This document shows, in pieces, positions 1 through 5,422 of a stretch of DNA of 5,422 nucleotides. Position 1 is the first letter of the stretch. Each line of letters begins with the position of its first letter. The stretch covers positions 1 through 5,422 of the forward strand of contig DAOWEE010000347.1 in the NCBI GenBank assembly GCA_030638625.1, written 5' to 3'. The notes beneath the pieces are model-generated. The model saw only the letters and a list, made by a program, of their open reading frames with translations, was not told the origin of the DNA and did no database searches. The DNA is from Methanosarcinales archaeon. Its GTDB lineage: Archaea; Halobacteriota; Methanosarcinia; Methanosarcinales; Methanocomedenaceae. Both the position numbers and the translations under genes were made by a program.

Positions 1-155
1 ATCTTCTGGCCATGCCTTGCATTATCATCCCATGCAAATGTTATGTCCCTGGTGATATCCACCATCTCGTAGAACGGCGCCTTACTGGGTGAACGCCTGT
101 AAAAATGATATCCTGCATCCGAACCCCCAACCTCATTTATGAGTGGTAACACCGC
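1..155 (-). CDS. Continuation of the RecJ-like DHH domain in the -1 frame (partial, runs off window)
   Basis: Read on the minus strand from the GCG codon at 155-153, this segment is open for 51 codons to the window edge, with two bases left over. It starts AVLPLINEVGG and includes HFYRRSPSKAPFYEMVD and DITFAWDD. As far as I recall the family, this is the expected continuation of the DHH domain directly after motif I and its helix (TSAIAIEK). It therefore belongs to the same gene as the upstream CDS and is not a separate gene. It has no start codon or ribosome binding site of its own, and an in-frame TGA sits just upstream at 161-159. The rest of the DHH domain and the protein's C-terminus lie beyond position 1. 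Confidence 0.8.
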
Positions 156-1231
156 TTTTCAATAGCAATAGCTGAAGTGATACCATCTGCATCAGCATGG
201 TGTCGCAGCACGATAGGCCTTGAATGGAATATAGCTTTGCGTATCTCCTTGGCTACCTGCCGCATCTTGGGCTTCAACGCCTCAAGTATCGGACTCTCTA
301 CAAGAAATTCCACATCATGAGGCTCAGAGCGCTTATCAAGGGCTGTCTCAATCTCATCCAAAATAGCAGCCGAATCCGCACCCCACATTTGCTTTATTTC
401 CCGTATCTCGATTTGCAGTTCACTGTTCCTGATACTAAGCTCACCCACAACCTTAACTATCATATCTGATTCAATTTCAGGATACGAACGCTGTCCTGCC
501 TTTTCGAACGCAGCACATGGCACGGTACCCGTTTCATCAGCCAGCGTGAATATGGTAGGTCCGCCGGTCTGCTTTATCTGTATGACCTCACCCGAAATAT
601 GCACAAGTTTACTGATATGGTCGCGAAGAGCAGATACCTGGGTACGGGGAATATCCTTCTCAACCTCGATTATCTGGTACTCTGTAAGGCTAACCGGCAC
701 AAGGTCGATGTTTCCGTTAGATGCAATGTTCTTCACCTGTACAAAAATAGTCTCCCCCACATCAGGAGTTCTGGTCAGGTTTTTCTGGTGCGCCAGCCCA
801 CGTGTGCGGGAGTTCAGGTTCACAAAAGCACCGAAATTAGCCAGGCTGTCCACTACACCCTCATAAATCATATCAACCTCAAGGTCAGAGGTATCACAAG
901 CTGGAGTCAATTTTTGCACCAGAGGTTTTTTGGCACACGAAGCGCACATGTCCCCTTCAGTATCGGTACCAAGAGGCTGTCCGCATACCCGGCACCTTAT
1001 CATCTCACCCCTGCCGCCGCAGACTTCACATTTTGTCTCCACCGTAATGGTGCCGGACCCGCTACACTTCTGGCAGCTGGACCCACCGGACAACATACTT
1101 CCAAGGTCCGTCTCAGTCATCTTAGTCAGGTCAAGGCTTTTAGGCTTTCCTGAGCCTTTACATTCAGGACACTGTTGCTGCGAGGTATCAGTAACTCCTG
1201 TACCGCCACATGCTGTGCATTGTTCTGTCAT
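137..1231 (-). CDS. Archaeal RecJ-like DHH protein with DnaJ-type zinc finger, N-terminal part, frame broken
   Basis: This is the N-terminal part of an archaea-specific RecJ-like phosphoesterase/exonuclease family (COG1107 type), expected to bind and perhaps degrade single-stranded nucleic acid in the cytoplasm. Numbered from the ATG at 1231, four CxxCxGxG motifs are seen (Cys 5/8, 21/24, 53/56, 68/71), then two more CxxC pairs (80/83, 96/99) like a zinc ribbon. An S1-like RNA-binding domain follows at about 119-180, an OB-fold at about 207-282, and DHH motif I (HHADADG, residues 344-350). No J domain is present. The frame then reads five residues that do not fit (RCYHS) and stops at TAA (139-137), whereas family members continue for several hundred residues. 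The correct continuation lies in the -1 frame. A TTG at 1285 would add 18 residues and overlap idsA. I prefer the ATG because the zinc finger begins right after it, although neither start has a clear Shine-Dalgarno site. The exact substrate is not known from sequence. Confidence 0.85.
   Translation of the reverse strand: MTEQCTACGGTGVTDTSQQQCPECKGSGKPKSLDLTKMTETDLGSMLSGGSSCQKCSGSGTITVETKCEVCGGRGEMIRCRVCGQPLGTDTEGDMCASCAKKPLVQKLTPACDTSDLEVDMIYEGVVDSLANFGAFVNLNSRTRGLAHQKNLTRTPDVGETIFVQVKNIASNGNIDLVPVSLTEYQIIEVEKDIPRTQVSALRDHISKLVHISGEVIQIKQTGGPTIFTLADETGTVPCAAFEKAGQRSYPEIESDMIVKVVGELSIRNSELQIEIREIKQMWGADSAAILDEIETALDKRSEPHDVEFLVESPILEALKPKMRQVAKEIRKAIFHSRPIVLRHHADADGITSAIAIEKRCYHS
155..160 (-). 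other. Frameshift site in the RecJ-like gene
   Basis: The minus strand reads GAA AAG CGG TGT, where a coding continuation needs GAA AAA GCG GTG. One missing A in the run of four (plus-strand T156-T159) restores the frame. The position is tightly bounded: the -1 frame has a TGA at 161-159 and the original frame stops at 139-137, so the switch must fall between them. A homopolymer indel is the simplest cause, either in the assembly or in the genome. Confidence 0.8.
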
Positions 1232-1268
1232 GGTTTTGGAAAAAATATTGTAGCAGGAAATCAGGCTA

Positions 1269-2234
1269 TCAGAATCTGCGCTCAATCATGTAATCTGCCA
1301 ATCCCAGCATTATATCCTTTGCTTCGCTATCAGGCAGCACGTCCAGTTTTGCCTTACCTTCGGCAACAAAATTCAAAGCCTTATCCTGGGCATAATCAAT
1401 TGAACCTGAATCTTTCAACTTCTCCAGGGCGTCATCAATCTCCTCCCTGGTAGCATCTCTCTTACCAAATACATCAAGTTTCACATTATGGTTCCTGGCA
1501 TGTATGGCAATCAAGGTCTGCTTGCCTTCCATCAGGTCACTTCCCCTGACTTTCCCCAGCACATCTTCCGGTGTTATGAGGTCCAGAACATCATCAAATA
1601 TCTGGAAACCCACACCGGTCAGCCGTCCGAAATCCCACAGCGCCTGGGCTTGCTCAGGTGTGCCTCCGCCGAGAATAGCTCCCATCTTGCAGGATGCTGC
1701 ATACAGTATAGCGGTCTTTTTCATCACCATATCCATGTATTCAGCCTCAGAAACATCATTCCTCTTCTCAAAACTGATATCAGTCCACTGTCCTTCACAT
1801 ATCTCTGTACAGGTAATGGACATCAAGGTCAGGCAATCAACCATCCTGGCTGCGTCAGCATTGGTCTGGCTGAGGATGTGGAACGACTTGGAATACAACG
1901 TATCACCTGCAAGTATAGCACCGGACAGACCCCATTTCACGTGGACAGCTGGAATCCCCCTCCTGAGGTGGTCTTCATCCATAATATCGTCGTGGATGAG
2001 GGTGAAGTTATGGACAAGTTCAACGGCGGTGGCCGCAGGAATAACATCCTGCGGGTTCCCGCCAACAGCTTCAGTGGAAAGAATTAAAGCCGCAGGCCGC
2101 AATCGTTTTCCACCTGCATCAAAGAGGTATCGCATGGCACGATATAGTTCATCAGGCTCTCCGATAGGCATCAGGTTCTGGATGGAGCCATCCACCATTG
2201 AACCTCTTTTCTTTATTTCTTCAAGCAAATCCAT
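1269..2234 (-). CDS. idsA: Short-chain isoprenyl diphosphate synthase (geranylgeranyl/farnesyl diphosphate synthase)
   Basis: This enzyme condenses dimethylallyl diphosphate with successive isopentenyl diphosphates to give C15/C20 allylic diphosphates, the precursors of archaeol ether lipids. Its 321 residues, a usual family length, contain GGKRLRP at 41-47, the first Asp-rich motif DDIMD (Asp 82, 83, 86) followed by RRG at 91-93, a KKT at 172-174, the second Asp-rich motif DDVLD (Asp 214, 215, 218) and the GSDLMEGK loop ending at Lys238. The Asp residues bind Mg2+ and diphosphate. Phe77, five residues before the first Asp motif, is the position known to limit chain length, and a bulky residue there is compatible with a C20 or shorter product. 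The ATG at 2234 is chosen because a GGAGGG site sits five bases upstream; a GTG at 2249 would place that site inside the gene. It lies 24 bases after the RNase J stop. The exact product, GGPP or FPP plus GGPP, cannot be fixed from sequence. Confidence 0.95.
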   Translation of the reverse strand: MDLLEEIKKRGSMVDGSIQNLMPIGEPDELYRAMRYLFDAGGKRLRPAALILSTEAVGGNPQDVIPAATAVELVHNFTLIHDDIMDEDHLRRGIPAVHVKWGLSGAILAGDTLYSKSFHILSQTNADAARMVDCLTLMSITCTEICEGQWTDISFEKRNDVSEAEYMDMVMKKTAILYAASCKMGAILGGGTPEQAQALWDFGRLTGVGFQIFDDVLDLITPEDVLGKVRGSDLMEGKQTLIAIHARNHNVKLDVFGKRDATREEIDDALEKLKDSGSIDYAQDKALNFVAEGKAKLDVLPDSEAKDIMLGLADYMIERRF

Positions 2235-2239
2235 ATAAA

Positions 2240-2245
2240 CCCTCC
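2240..2245 (-). promoter_or_regulatory. Shine-Dalgarno site of idsA
   Basis: GGAGGG on the minus strand ends five bases before the ATG at 2234. It decides the idsA start against the GTG at 2249, which lies upstream of the site and would bury it in coding sequence. Confidence 0.8.
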
Positions 2246-2258
2246 ACACACTAATAAT

Positions 2259-3599
2259 TTATTCTATAATTATCTCTTCGCCGTTTCGCATGATGTGGAC
2301 ATTATCACCAAAAACATATCCTGCATCTTCGGCCATTTCCATATAATGACCATGCATTTCAATAGTTCCATGTGCTGGTATAACATGTTCAGGATTTATC
2401 AATCTGAGCAGTTCCCAGTGATCTTCCTTATAGGCATGACCTGAAACATGGACATTGTCATATATCCTTGCCCCACTCATTCCCAGTTTCGTTTCAAGTG
2501 AATACCGGTTTGCACGGGTCAATGGATTTGGGATCACGTTGGCTGAAAATACCACTTTATCACCGTTTTCTATCTTATAATCTGTACCTTTGGAAGCTAT
2601 TCTGGGCAGTATAGCGCCGGGTTCTCCCTGGTGACCTGTGACAATAGGCAGGTACTTTTCTTTACCATCATCATTTATACGTTTTAAGGCTTTGTCAATT
2701 GACTTTCTGTGGCCGTATATCTCAAGGTTTTCAGGGAATTTCAAAAATCCCATCTTCTCAGCAGTACCGACATACTTTTCCATCGAACGTCCCAGCAACA
2801 CAGGGATGCGCCCCATTTCAGCCGCTGAATCAATGATGGACTTTATCCTGGCAATATGGGATGAGAATGTAGTAACGATAACTCCGGACTCAGCTTCCTC
2901 AGTACCCAATAGAACATCAGATACCATATCCGCGGCTATCTTTTCAGACGGGGTCTTACCCTTGCGGTCAGAGTTAGTACTTTCCGTAATCATCAGGCTC
3001 ACGCCTTCTTTCCCAATCTGTCGCAGTCGCTTAAAATCAGGAGCTTTACCAATAGTAGGTGTTCGGTCTATCTTGAAATCGTTTGCATACAGTATGATGC
3101 CTTTAGGCGTGTGTATGGCGGCAAAAGCCGCGTCAATGATACTGTGTTGCACCCTTATGAGCTCTATTGATATATTGGGACTCACCTCATACATCTGACC
3201 TGTCGGAAGGCTCTCTACCTTGTTGTTCACCTTATATTTCTTCTCATTACTTATCTGCTGCTTAATCAGCTCTGTTGTATATGGCGTGGATAAAATGGGC
3301 GCATCATATCTGTGTGCCAGTTTAGGTATGGCACCTATATGGTCCAGATGACCGTGAGTACATACAATAGCTTTGACATTCCCACCTACATGTTTCATAA
3401 TCCTGTCATCAGGTATTACACCCATATTGATAAGGTCCCGGGAATTTTTCCGGTCAATCTCTACATCTTCATGTATCTGGACCCTGTCAAGACGGAGTCC
3501 CATATCCATTATGATTACTTCTTCTCCCACACGTATTGCAGTCATGTTACGGCCCATTTCGTTATAGCCGCCTACCGTTGTTATACCTATTTCTGTCAT
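2259..3599 (-). CDS. rnj: Archaeal RNase J (metallo-beta-lactamase/beta-CASP ribonuclease)
   Basis: This is a cytoplasmic zinc-dependent ribonuclease. Archaeal RNase J proteins are known 5'-3' exoribonucleases, some with endonuclease activity, acting in RNA decay and maturation. The 446 residues hold the full metallo-beta-lactamase set: Asp32, THGHLDH (His82, His84, Asp86, His87), His152 in QHSI and Asp174 in NDFKID. The beta-CASP motifs follow: Glu206 in TEST, His248 in FSSH and His387 in SGH, with PAHGT (His410) near the C-terminus. No catalytic residue appears to be missing. There is no KH domain at the N-terminus, which separates it from the archaeal CPSF-like beta-CASP group. The length matches archaeal RNase J and lacks the long C-terminal extension of bacterial forms. 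The gene starts at ATG 3599 behind an AGGAGG site and lies between fni and idsA. That position is typical of methanogen genomes but has no known biochemical reason. Some databases call such proteins simply MBL-fold hydrolases. Confidence 0.95.
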   Translation of the reverse strand: MTEIGITTVGGYNEMGRNMTAIRVGEEVIIMDMGLRLDRVQIHEDVEIDRKNSRDLINMGVIPDDRIMKHVGGNVKAIVCTHGHLDHIGAIPKLAHRYDAPILSTPYTTELIKQQISNEKKYKVNNKVESLPTGQMYEVSPNISIELIRVQHSIIDAAFAAIHTPKGIILYANDFKIDRTPTIGKAPDFKRLRQIGKEGVSLMITESTNSDRKGKTPSEKIAADMVSDVLLGTEEAESGVIVTTFSSHIARIKSIIDSAAEMGRIPVLLGRSMEKYVGTAEKMGFLKFPENLEIYGHRKSIDKALKRINDDGKEKYLPIVTGHQGEPGAILPRIASKGTDYKIENGDKVVFSANVIPNPLTRANRYSLETKLGMSGARIYDNVHVSGHAYKEDHWELLRLINPEHVIPAHGTIEMHGHYMEMAEDAGYVFGDNVHIMRNGEEIIIE

Positions 3600-3610
3600 T
3601 AAAAAATCTT

Positions 3611-3616
3611 CCTCCT
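3611..3616 (-). promoter_or_regulatory. Shine-Dalgarno site of the RNase J gene
   Basis: AGGAGG on the minus strand lies 11 bases before the ATG at 3599, slightly farther than the usual 5-9. It supports translation starting at that ATG. It sits within the 53-base A/T-rich gap after fni. Confidence 0.7.
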
Positions 3617-3652
3617 AATGTTCGTAAATTTATTTGTTTTTTTATGTTGCTT

Positions 3653-4753
3653 CTAATGCCGTGCAAAACGCGAGGTATCAAAACCACGTTCGTTAAGATA
3701 CTCCCCTGTCCTTCCTGTTATCACAATCTGTGCCTGCGTAAGGTCAGCAAGGGTCGCGCTCCCTGTCAGGAACATAGCGGCCTTAAATTCTGCCAGGAAA
3801 AGTTCTAATATCTCTTTTACTTCCTGTGCTCCTTTCATTGCAGGTCTTACCAGTGGAAGTGCGGTAGCACATGCACTAGCTCCTAATGTAATTGATTTCG
3901 CCACATCTATTCCGGTACGAATACCGCCCGTGGCTATTACTGGTACTGATACTGATATATTACTTTCAATTATGCTCACAGCTGTGGGAATACCCCAGTC
4001 CCAGAACAGGTTGCCTAAGTGTTCACCTGTAAACTCATTCTTCTCTTGTGCCCTATAAACTTCGACACCTGCCCAGCTGGTACCTCCCACGCCACCAACA
4101 TCTATGGCAGCTACACCGGCTTTGCATAATTTTTGGGCCACTTCACGGCTGATACCTGCCCCGGTCTCTTTTACTATCACCGGTATCTTGAGTTTTTTAC
4201 AAACCTCTTCGATTAGTTCAAGTCCGCCAGTGGCATCGGTATCGCCTTCAGGCTGTATGGCTTCCTGTAGGAAATTCAGGTGTATGGCCATTGCATTGGC
4301 ATCTATCATGTCCACTGCCTGGCGAACACCCTCCACCCCGTACTCCTTTAGCTGGGCTACACCCAGGTTCCCGAACACGAATGCATCCGGTGCTTCGTCC
4401 CTGACCACCCTGAATGAATCCTCCATGGCAGGGTTTTCCAGTGCAGCCCTCTGGCTGCCCACACCCACACCAATACCCATATCCTGGGCTGCGATTGCAA
4501 GGGCTTCATTAACGTCTCTTGTTTCAGGATGACCTCCGGTCATGGAAGCTATCAATAACGGGAATGCCAGTTTATGTCCAAGCAGTTCCGTTGAAGTATC
4601 AATCTCCTGGATGTTTATGTCTGGCAGGGCATTGTGCACCATTGTAATATCATCAAATCCGGTGCGACTGAGGTTATGCTCGTCCCTGTGGCTTTCAACA
4701 TCCTGGTTAGCACACAATTCAAGGTGTTCTACTTTTCTGTTCGATGTACTCAT
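3653..4753 (-). CDS. fni: Type II isopentenyl-diphosphate delta-isomerase (FMN- and NAD(P)H-dependent)
   Basis: This flavoenzyme interconverts isopentenyl and dimethylallyl diphosphate, using reduced FMN and Mg2+, and supplies the primer for IdsA. The 366-residue protein, numbered from ATG 4753, shows the N-terminal RKVEHLELC signature (residues 6-14), ASMTGGH (69-75), GSQR (99-102), the HLNFLQE stretch with Gln163 and Glu164 (the Gln is catalytic and the Glu binds metal in studied homologues), VKETGAG (194-200), the glycine-rich GGVGGTSWAGVE (220-231) and the phosphate-binding ATGGIRTG (274-281) of the FMN TIM barrel. Length and motifs are complete. A GTG at 4783 would add ten residues and overlap the ipk stop as GTGA. 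I prefer the ATG because it gives the usual short lead before RKVEHL. Neither start has a clear Shine-Dalgarno sequence, so coupling to ipk translation is possible. Confidence 0.95.
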   Translation of the reverse strand: MSTSNRKVEHLELCANQDVESHRDEHNLSRTGFDDITMVHNALPDINIQEIDTSTELLGHKLAFPLLIASMTGGHPETRDVNEALAIAAQDMGIGVGVGSQRAALENPAMEDSFRVVRDEAPDAFVFGNLGVAQLKEYGVEGVRQAVDMIDANAMAIHLNFLQEAIQPEGDTDATGGLELIEEVCKKLKIPVIVKETGAGISREVAQKLCKAGVAAIDVGGVGGTSWAGVEVYRAQEKNEFTGEHLGNLFWDWGIPTAVSIIESNISVSVPVIATGGIRTGIDVAKSITLGASACATALPLVRPAMKGAQEVKEILELFLAEFKAAMFLTGSATLADLTQAQIVITGRTGEYLNERGFDTSRFARH

Positions 4754-4779
4754 TATTCTATACCATAATTGTAAGAGAT

Positions 4780-5422
4780 TCACTTATTCTTTTGTATAAG
4801 TGTACCCATTGTCTCACCCTTCAGGAACCGGGTGATACTTCCGGCTGCCGATGCATCAAATATCCTGCTACTGATGCCGGACTTATCTGCCAGTTCCACC
4901 AGTTCCTGCACCTTGCCCAGCATACCACCGGTAACATCAGTGTGGGATGACCCGACTATATATTCACGTATCTCCTCAAAGTTGGCCGGTGTAATCCGGT
5001 CAATAGTCTTACCTTCATTGTCATGCACTCCATCAATGTTGCTGCCAATACCGATAAGTTCAGCACCCATTTTCTGTGCAACATAAGGCACTATCTGGTC
5101 ACCACTCAAAATACCAGCTCCCTGCACAGAATCCATTGCCACATCACCATGCAATACCGGTACCATGCCGCGATTTAACATCTCAAATATGGGAGCAGTC
5201 TGCATATCACTGATACGTCCCTGCTCAAGCATAGCACAGCTTAATGGATGCACCGGCACTGCCGGTACCCCGGCCGAAACTAAAGCATCCACAACCATTG
5301 CGTTCAGGGACTTGACACTGCGATGAGTTTCGATTAAACCTTTTGCATCAAATTGTTCTGTAAGGTTGAACTGTTTTGCAAGAGGATGCCCGAAAGAACC
5401 GGCACCATGCACCAGTATGATG
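4780..5422 (-). CDS. ipk: Isopentenyl phosphate kinase, 5' end outside the window
   Basis: This amino-acid-kinase-fold enzyme phosphorylates isopentenyl phosphate with ATP to isopentenyl diphosphate, the last step of the archaeal mevalonate route. About 213 codons of a family length near 260 are visible, ending at TGA 4782-4780. The segment begins IILVHGAGSFGHPLAK; the His of SFGH is the hallmark catalytic residue that separates IPK from other amino acid kinases. ETHRSVKSLN, PVLHGDV, the nucleotide-side SGDQIVPY, NIDGVHD and DVTGGMLGKV follow in family order. The GTG at 5412 is an internal valine codon, not a start: the frame stays open to the window edge, and the missing N-terminus should carry the first glycine-rich phosphate loop. 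SNIDGVHD replaces the commoner TDVDGVYD at this site, a mild variation. The gene heads the visible operon 26 bases before fni. Mevalonate kinase often lies upstream in related genomes. Confidence 0.93.
   Translation of the reverse strand, partial: IILVHGAGSFGHPLAKQFNLTEQFDAKGLIETHRSVKSLNAMVVDALVSAGVPAVPVHPLSCAMLEQGRISDMQTAPIFEMLNRGMVPVLHGDVAMDSVQGAGILSGDQIVPYVAQKMGAELIGIGSNIDGVHDNEGKTIDRITPANFEEIREYIVGSSHTDVTGGMLGKVQELVELADKSGISSRIFDASAAGSITRFLKGETMGTLIQKNK

Larger units (their letters stand above)
1..5422 (-). other. Probable operon: ipk-fni-rnj-idsA-RecJ-like
   Basis: Five genes in the same direction are separated by 26, 53, 24 and 37 bases. No strong archaeal promoter (BRE plus TATA at a workable distance) or terminator is visible in any gap. 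Co-transcription is an inference from spacing and from the shared isoprenoid pathway of three members. Both ends of the operon lie outside the window. Confidence 0.6.

Noticed and set aside
599..1153. Plus-strand open frame of 184 codons opposite the RecJ-like gene
   Set aside because: It is antisense to the zinc finger, S1 and OB-fold coding region, has no ribosome binding site that I can see, and resembles no known protein.
1232..1268. Possible terminator between idsA and the RecJ-like gene: a TAGC/GCTA inverted repeat followed by six T on the transcribed sense strand
   Set aside because: The stem is only four pairs with a ten-base loop and the T-run is short. It is too weak to call, though archaeal T-run termination could cause partial read-through here.
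1504..2238. Plus-strand open frame of 244 codons opposite idsA
   Set aside because: It lies fully antisense to idsA, which has all its catalytic motifs. The translation is Ser/Pro/Ile-rich with no recognisable domain, as expected for a shadow frame.
2638..3198. Plus-strand open frame of 186 codons opposite RNase J
   Set aside because: It is antisense to the beta-CASP and metallo-beta-lactamase coding region and shows no domain or start signal.
3617..3652. A/T-rich stretch before RNase J that could hold a TATA box
   Set aside because: Any TATA-like element here would place the transcript start about 25 bases downstream, at or past the Shine-Dalgarno site at 3611-3616, leaving no usable leader. 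The composition fits an ordinary A-rich gap.
5410..5412. GTG as the ipk start codon
   Set aside because: The frame remains open upstream to the window edge (IIL before VHGAGSFGH). The IPK family has roughly 45-50 more residues before this motif, so the codon is an internal valine.

Overview
The window is a stretch of archaeal chromosome, and all five recognisable genes lie on the minus strand, so transcription runs from position 5422 towards position 1. Isopentenyl phosphate kinase, an FMN-type (type II) isopentenyl diphosphate isomerase, an archaeal short-chain prenyl diphosphate synthase and a RecJ-like protein with a DnaJ-type zinc finger together mark it as archaeal. The gene order ipk-fni-RNase J-idsA is the one I know from Methanosarcinales and related methanogens, so a methanogenic or methanotrophic euryarchaeote of that group is the best guess. 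The exact genus cannot be read from this sequence.

Layout, in transcription order: isopentenyl phosphate kinase (about 5422-4780, start lies outside the window); fni (4753-3653); a beta-CASP ribonuclease of the RNase J type (3599-2259); idsA, a geranylgeranyl/farnesyl diphosphate synthase (2234-1269); and an archaeal RecJ-like DHH protein (1231 to beyond position 1). Gaps between genes are only 24 to 53 bases, with no convincing promoter or terminator, so the five genes look like one operon. No stretch of 300 bases lacks a gene. I see no RNA gene, mobile element, CRISPR array or long repeat.

Three genes form consecutive steps of archaeal lipid synthesis. IPK makes isopentenyl diphosphate from isopentenyl phosphate (the archaeal mevalonate route), Fni isomerises it to dimethylallyl diphosphate, and IdsA condenses the two into the C15-C20 chains used for archaeol lipids. 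RNase J and the RecJ-like protein act on RNA and nucleic acid and are linked by position, not by pathway.

The main anomaly is in the last gene. Its reading frame breaks at a run of four A residues (plus-strand T156-T159), just after the first DHH catalytic motif. The frame hits TAA at 139-137, but the -1 frame continues as good coding sequence to the window edge. A one-base deletion, either an assembly error or a real mutation, explains this best. Programmed frameshifting is a less likely alternative. I found no evidence for an undescribed system; otherwise this is a core housekeeping region.
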